Assembly (NCBI GenBank): GCA_022813625.1
Contig: JAKLMB010000032.1
Span: forward strand, 1-64,000
Direction of reading: 5' to 3'
Length of the DNA stretch: 64,000 nt
Source of the DNA: Aaosphaeria pasadenensis
Lineage: Eukaryota; Ascomycota; Dothideomycetes; Pleosporales
Below, one piece after another: positions 58,393-64,000 of this stretch. Numbering within the stretch: position 1 is the first letter of the stretch; each line of letters begins with the position of its first letter. A program made the translations under genes and the position numbers. The notes beneath the pieces were generated by a model, which saw nothing but the letters and a program-made list of their open reading frames with translations, ran no database searches and was not told the origin of the DNA.

Positions 58393-59921
58393 ATGGAGCC
58401 CCCATGGCAAGTACCCGAGAGCAACAGCGGCAGCAGAGTAAAACCTGATGTTGCAACCTTGAAGTTCGCGAAACGGGTCTCGGGAGCCATGTCGCACCAT
58501 ACCGTCTCCCAGCCCTCGGCGAATGGCAGCGAGGTGCAGCAGCTACCACAGCCACCATTGTGCCCTATCATGAATCGGGTACCTGTTCCTGTTTCTTATA
58601 ATAACGAAATCAGCCGCCCACAGGAACTGCCACTGCGCCGCTCCCCCTCGTCCAAGATTCAGATTCCCATCACCATCATCATCTCCAGGGCCGTCAGGAA
58701 ATTCCGGACCATCAACTCGACGTTGCGCGCATCGTTATCGCTCGTGATTCTTCTATTAGTCTGGGCATCCCTACTCGGGACTGTAAACGCACAGCACGCG
58801 AATGTGATCGGCAAAAGATCAGCGCTGCCAAAAGCCGCCGTCCCCGTTGAAGACCTCATCCCAAAAACGTGGGAAGGCCCAAGTCTTCTTCTGCTCGACA
58901 CTCGTCCTCCTCCCGAGATTCCGTTGATGCCTCTCTACCGCCGCCAGAATGACAACGACGAGACCACCTCCTCGACGAAGACCGCCTCGACCCCCACGTC
59001 CAAATCCGCCTCCTTAAAGACCGAACCCACCGCGTCCAGCAGTCCCTTCGTCGTGCCCAAGCCTTTCGACACAGCGCTATCCAATAACTTCACAGCCGGT
59101 TGCGCAACCTTCTTCCGCCGTCTTTTGGGCGACGAGACCTTCCAACAATGTCATCCTTTCTCGTTGCTACTGCAGGTGCGCGCAAACCCTGTCGCGCAAA
59201 TGATTCCCCGCTCCGTTTGACTAACCCCTACTGCAGACCTCCAGTGGCTTCTTCGATGCCTCGAAATCCTATATTCGCATTACGCAGACCCTCGAGGCGA
59301 CATGTAGAGCGAACGAGACAATATGCACAGACGCGATGAACGGGCTGGCGAGAGAACTGGTGCAGGACAGCAATTGCGCGACCGACTATTCGAACGACAA
59401 CCCGCAGGTGCTGCAGGCATACAACGGGCTGATTGCTTACGAGCCACTATATCAAGCAAGTTGTCTAAGGGACAGCGAGGGAAGCTACTGTACGTCTGCT
59501 CTGTTGCGATGATCGTTGGAGTAATGAGATGGTGGTTATTGTACTTGTTGTGGTCGCGGTTATGCTAATTGGTCGTTGTTCAGGTTACGCCAACGCCGTC
59601 ACCAACACGTCGGCTACCACAGATTCCTATCCCTACTACCTGCCCCTCGGTGTCGACCTGCCAGGAGGTGCCCGTCCCACATGCAATTCCTGCCTCCAGA
59701 ACGCGATGGCCATCTTCTCCGCCTTCGCCGGCAACACCTCCCAGCCCATCAGCAAGACCTACAACGCCGGCGCCCAGCAGATCCAAGTCGCCTGCGGTCC
59801 CCAGTTCGTTAACAAGACTGCAACCCCCCAGAAAGGCGCTGCCTCCCCCGCCCTAGCGACTGCGTCGTTCGCGCCGACCATCACTTTAATCGCCATGATC
59901 TTCGTCTTCCTGTTCCAGTGA
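58393..59921 (+). CDS. DUF7729-type GPI-anchored surface protein
   Basis: Three exons, 58393-59175, 59237-59489 and 59584-59921, give 457 residues. The joined core reads FDTALSNNFTAGCATFFRRLL, then FQQCHPFSLLLQTSSGFFDAS across the splice, CRANETICTDAMNGLARELV, and CLRDSEGSYCYANAV, matching the Cys-rich DUF7729 family of secreted fungal proteins. A hydrophobic segment at about 115-140 (LVILLLVWASLLGTVNAQ) is a signal anchor after a long N-terminal extension. The true start may be nearer that segment. The C-terminal end (FAPTITLIAMIFVFLFQ) is a GPI-type hydrophobic tail. It is therefore likely attached to the outer membrane or wall. The function is unknown. The introns are 61 and 94 bp. Confidence 0.8.
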
Positions 59922-62049
59922 GAACCTCGAACGTACGTTTGGGCTCACTGGTGGGATACTACATATATTTCTTGTAACTATTTAGCGATTTATCATTTTA
60001 CTTTCCCCACAATTCTCGTATATTGTTGTTCGGCTGGTTTAGTTGGTCGACCATTAGCGACGGCGCATTGGAATGCTTTTTCGAATTTACCCTGTTGGGC
60101 GGATCCGGCTTGTAACATATGTATTGTACTGTACATACATAGCATACATAAAGGCTTGAAGGGGGAGGGGGAGCAAGTAGGGGAGGAGCGGAATACCCAT
60201 AGGCGTCGACCGGAATCCCGGAGAAGAGGAGACCGTCACCATGGTCAGACCGATCCGGGACGGCGGTGTTGGAGGAGCAGAGCATTTCTGGTATATTGGA
60301 GGAATGTTGGTCGATGAATAGAAGAGCCCACTCACAAGAGACCGCAGCGGTATATTCGCAACTATATTTTCTAATTGGCTGACTGGATGATGCAGGGAAG
60401 TAGAGGATATGAATGAGAGGAGACGTGACACTGTCATATAAAGACCGGTACGACTAGCTGAGTGGTCAATAAGAACAGAACGTAGGACAATTTACATGTT
60501 GCAAACCAAATTAAACAAGTCTGTATAAAAGTGTTTGCCAATGCTATACTCCGTACTACCAACAACTATGTGGAGAGAGTGTATGGATTATTATTGCTTC
60601 TTCATTGCCATCGTCTTCCCACCCTTTATGGGTCCATGGATTCGGATTCGCCATAAGACCAAACATCCCGGAGTAACCATCGTCCATGGAGTATTACAAC
60701 ATGAAGAGATGCGTCATCGTGTGGACCCGATAGATGATGGGTCATGGCATCAGTGCCCTCTGATTGGACTCAAGTACCGAAAAGTCAACGCTTTCATTGC
60801 GGACGTGTGAAACGGTAGTGCCGGTCACGTGCGAGAGCGCGCACTGCAAGGTAAGGCATCGCCTCGTGCCGTGTGCCCCTGAACATCAGAAAATGCAAAT
60901 CCGCGTCCGCTGATCCACCCTCTGACGAACCACACAATCGCCCTGGACGGCAGATCCGGCCCATCCTCAGCTGCTCTCTGTGATAACGATAGGCGTCCCC
61001 AGATGTTACGCTACGTCTAGTGTAGCCCTACCTATGATTTGTCCACTGAGCGAGAACCCTTCAGGACATGGCTCTGCCGTTCTGGCTGAATTCTACCCTC
61101 TCATAGCTCTCATATGGCCCAGAGGCCGTTTGATCCCGGGACCGTGGGACCCAGTCACCTCCTGTCATCTCGAGACACAATGGTTGACCTTGCATGGAGG
61201 CCCTCGGCGTGGACGTCAACCTGCGACAAGCAGGAAGAGCTTAACGAAAGCCCCAAACACTCGACGTGTTTAATGGCCCAAGCGGGCGCGCGGGCTGCCT
61301 CTCGTTCGCCAGTGCCCCAAACCCAGGAGGACCCATGATGATTCTGAGACAGCCCACCTATTTGTCCGAGAAATTAGGACATCATTTTCCTCTTATGTTG
61401 CTGGTCAACTTGATTAATTCAACTAAATATACTCTGATCCGCTCCTTCGTCTTGTTGTGGATTTTTTCCTTTCTCCGCTGATCAAGCTTAATTTCTTTAC
61501 CTCCTGGCCTCCCATCGCCATTTGTTTTCTTTGCCATCTTGCCTTGTCTATCAAACACACATTCATTCCAGCTCTTACACTTACAGTCACTCTCTCTTCT
61601 CGAAAAAGGCCTCGTCCTTGCACTCATTCCAGACTTACCACAGGAAAAAGTCACAGCTTCAGTTCAGCTCAGCTCAGCCTGCACAGCCAACATTGTACTG
61701 CTAGCCCAGTACAAATCCACCTGATACACTACCATTCAGCATCCATATACACGCCCCAGAGGCACAGCATATTGTATTCCACCAAGCAGCATAATTATAG
61801 ACGCACCGCACGTATTTCGGTCCACTGTACATTCCTCGTTACCTTGATCCGTCTCAACCAGTGAGGATACAGTACATAGAATTCCACAGGGTCTTTCATT
61901 CGACAACCACCTCTCCAGGGTAACCTTTGGAATTTGAACAGCCACTCCGGGCCGGCCCATCAACGCGTGCCACGGCAACAGAGAGGTGGCACTATTATTC
62001 ATATCAACGACCTATCCAGTTGCAGGAGCAACTCTTTTCCACGACCATC
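59922..62049. other. Intergenic region, no gene seen
   Basis: About 2.1 kb. A TACTCCGTAC element at 60547-60556 recurs elsewhere in the window. Open frames at 60535-60810 and 60980-61338 have no motif. The last 400 bp are C/T-rich with a TCAGCTCAGCTCAG repeat (about 61663) and are likely the 5' UTR of the next gene. Confidence 0.5.
60547..60556. promoter_or_regulatory. TACTCCGTAC element
   Basis: Fourth copy of the near-palindromic element, in the spacer after the DUF7729 gene. Confidence 0.4.
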
Positions 62050-64000
62050 ATGACCGATATCATGGCCCGACCAGGCGTTGGGTTATCCGCTCCTTCATCG
62101 CGACAAGACGTGATCAGTGCCTTGCTGAACGACTATGGCACATCCTTCGGCCGCGAAGACGCATCATCCTTCGATTACCCCCTCAGTCCAGAGTACAAGG
62201 AGCTTCCTCCTCCACCGACAAACGATGAGAAACCACTACCTCCGATCATGATGAAGTTCCAGCTTCGCGTTGACGATAACGTAGCCCCTGGCTCGCCCTC
62301 TTCAGATGGATCGTCGTCACCAGACCAGCCGAAAAGGATTGTTTCCCGTATGATGTCGCGCAATTCGAAGCCGCCGTCTCTCACACTTCACAAGAGCAAT
62401 GGATCAACAGCCTATTTACCAGACGATGTCGCGCCTCCCAGGCCAGCGAAGGACGACGTTTTCACTTCAACACCCAGTGGAGATCGACCGCTGCCTCCGC
62501 CCCCGCCGCCGAAATCTGAACGAAGGAGATCATCGCTCAAGCAGGCGTCGAGGCCGGAACGACGCGATTCTAAAGAGCCGGAGCTTATTGTTCAGGGACC
62601 GCTACGACCTGCACCGACCGCGCCCGTCAAGCGGAAGCCTTTGCCATCGAAGGGGTTTGTCAGCCTTGCGGATCTGGGGACCGGACCTCGTGGAAGGAAA
62701 CCTGTTCGTCAGTCGGAAGAGGGCCGTAGACCGTCAGAGCCAAATGTCGAGAAGGAAGTTCCAGTCATCCCAGAGGTGGACAATCAAAGACCGACCGTGA
62801 GCAAAATTGAGAACCCCTTCGTAGACGCACCACCAGTCGAGGCACCAGTTGAAGTGCCAGTTGCAGCTCCAGTCCAGGTGCCAGTCGCAGTGGCAGAGGT
62901 GAAAGAAGAGCCACAGAAACAGGAAGCACCTCTTCCTCCGCCTCCCCGCAAGATATTCGGTCTTCCTTCCAATCCCCGTGCGCTATCAAAAACCCAAGTT
63001 TCGGAGACGCAGAACCAGGAGAGCAAGCACATGCGGGGGAAGAGCTCGACAGGGATGGATATCATGAAGGTAAACCTCACATTCCCCCCTCCAGCGCATC
63101 TAAAACACTCTCGACAACGTGAGTGCTATGCGCCTGGCAATGTTGTAAGGACGAACGATAGCTAACTTTTGATCGATGAAGTCCGCGAGCAATTTCTTCT
63201 CTAAGAAGAGCCCGACGACCAAAGCTGCTCCTGTCCCAAGTTCCATCACACCTGGCCCGACTCCCTCTCCCCGAAAGACTGAATCCATCCAGACGGGCGC
63301 CGCAATCCAGAAGCCAACGCTCGCGAGCACCATCCACGCCGCCCTCGTCCAGTCCCCGATATCACCTATCTCCCCCGAGAGCGACAGCATGCGGCCCTTC
63401 AGCTACGAAGCACCAAAGCCAGCAAAACAGACATCACTACCGCAACAGCAACAGCAACAACAACAGCGACAGCAACACCCTCCAACGCCACCACAGGACA
63501 AAGAACCCCTCGAAGAATCCCCCATCTCACCCATCGAGTCCTCCCGCTTCCCACCACGCACAACCTCCCGACAAGCACCTCCCCCCTCACAAATCACCTC
63601 TCAACCCTCGCCCCCTCTCCCTCTCCCCCAACCCTCAACCACCACCACAATCCCCCCCTTCCCCCTCTCCCAAACCTCAACCTCCTCATCCTCACCCGAC
63701 GACGACAACCTCCCCCCCTTCATCCCCCTAACCCGCCAACCCATCCCCACCCCGGCCCGCCCCATCAAACCCTCCCACCTCCACTGCTACACCGCCCACG
63801 CCACCTTCTCCCGCTACACCGCGCGCTTCCAGCCCCCGACCTGCATGGTGTGCCTGCACGACCAGCCCGGGTTCCGCGCCACGTGCAGCTGCTGCTTCCT
63901 GCAGCTGTGCGCGGACTGCGACAGGGAGCTTGGGAAGACGGCGGGGCGGGATCTGGCGGCGCTTGTTGGGGCTAGGGGGAAGACTTCTGCGACGGAGGGA
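62050..64000 (+). CDS. Proline-rich protein with C-terminal Cys cluster, cut by the window end
   Basis: Two exons are visible, 62050-63069 and 63182 to the window edge, with a 112-bp intron (GTAAAC donor, AGCTAAC branch). That gives 613 residues so far, with no stop. The ATG at 62050 starts MTDIMARPGVGL; the upstream in-frame sequence has no better ATG. Most of the protein is disordered: PLPPPPPPKSERRRSS, a Pro-Val repeat (VEAPVEVPVAAPVQVPVAV), a poly-Gln run near 63436-63470, and SPISP motifs fitting a kinase or SH3 scaffold. Just before the edge, HLHCYTAHATFSRYT leads to a C-x2-C-x10-C-x-C-C-x4-C-x2-C cluster, which looks zinc-binding. I know no family for it. Confidence 0.7.

Noticed and set aside
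60535..60810. Frame of 91 residues with a hydrophobic segment
   Set aside because: No splice signals, no motif, no neighbours to support it. It could be a fast-evolving gene but cannot be supported.
1..64000. tRNA genes, rRNA, CRISPR arrays and intact transposons
   Set aside because: No B-box plus A-box pairs, no transposase-like frames and no regular spacer arrays were recognised by eye. A tRNAscan-type search would be needed to exclude tRNAs fully.

Overview
The window is nuclear DNA of a filamentous ascomycete (Pezizomycotina; Dothideomycetes is my guess, not proven). The reasons are many short introns (about 43-156 bp, with GTRNGT-like donors and CTAAC-type branch sites just before the AG), gene families typical of these fungi (Zn2Cys6 regulator, RTA1, rhodopsin-domain membrane protein, DUF3669, DUF7729, DUF1989, GH3 and GH10), and gene spacing of about 1-3 kb. 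The exon structures given here were built by hand from splice signals and frame continuity. All coordinates are predictions, but the spliced lengths are exact multiples of three and rejoin conserved motifs.

Layout. 0-9 kb: an edge run of C (1-75), an unassigned four-exon protein (-), a DUF3669-type gene with an in-frame stop inside a possible intron (+), a seven-helix rhodopsin-domain protein (+) and a divergent secreted GH10 protein (-). 9-16 kb: an RTA1-like lipid exporter (-), a Zn2Cys6 regulator (+) and a sterol-glucosyltransferase-like enzyme (+). 16-21 kb: a small Cys-containing protein, an F-box protein and a DUF1989 protein with a long acidic insertion. 21.7-24.1 kb: the highlight, a 748-residue secreted precursor (-) carrying at least ten Trp-Gly/Ala-Lys/Arg-Arg-type repeat units with Kex2-type dibasic sites and a 16-cysteine C-terminal domain. 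25-39 kb is a conserved housekeeping block: mitochondrial Qri7 (tRNA t6A), a Tgl4/5-like patatin lipase, TFIIIA and RNA polymerase subunit Rpb6 back to back, S-formylglutathione hydrolase, and the tRNA exportin Los1. 39-45 kb is mostly non-coding, low-complexity DNA around one Myb-like gene. 45-55 kb holds a secreted FAD-linked oxidase (-), a secreted GH3 beta-glucosidase (+), an ABM-like dimeric-barrel protein (-) and a short-chain dehydrogenase (+). 55-58.4 kb shows no gene. 58.4-64 kb holds a DUF7729 GPI-type surface protein and a proline-rich protein cut by the window end.

How the genes relate. Translation and tRNA supply are over-represented in the middle block: Pol III factor, shared polymerase subunit, tRNA modification and tRNA export. 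The secreted enzymes (GH10, GH3, FAD oxidase) suit plant or fungal polysaccharide use. The dibasic-repeat precursor stands alone, with no DUF3328/UstY-type maturase seen beside it. It looks like a source of secreted linear peptides rather than a clustered cyclic RiPP.
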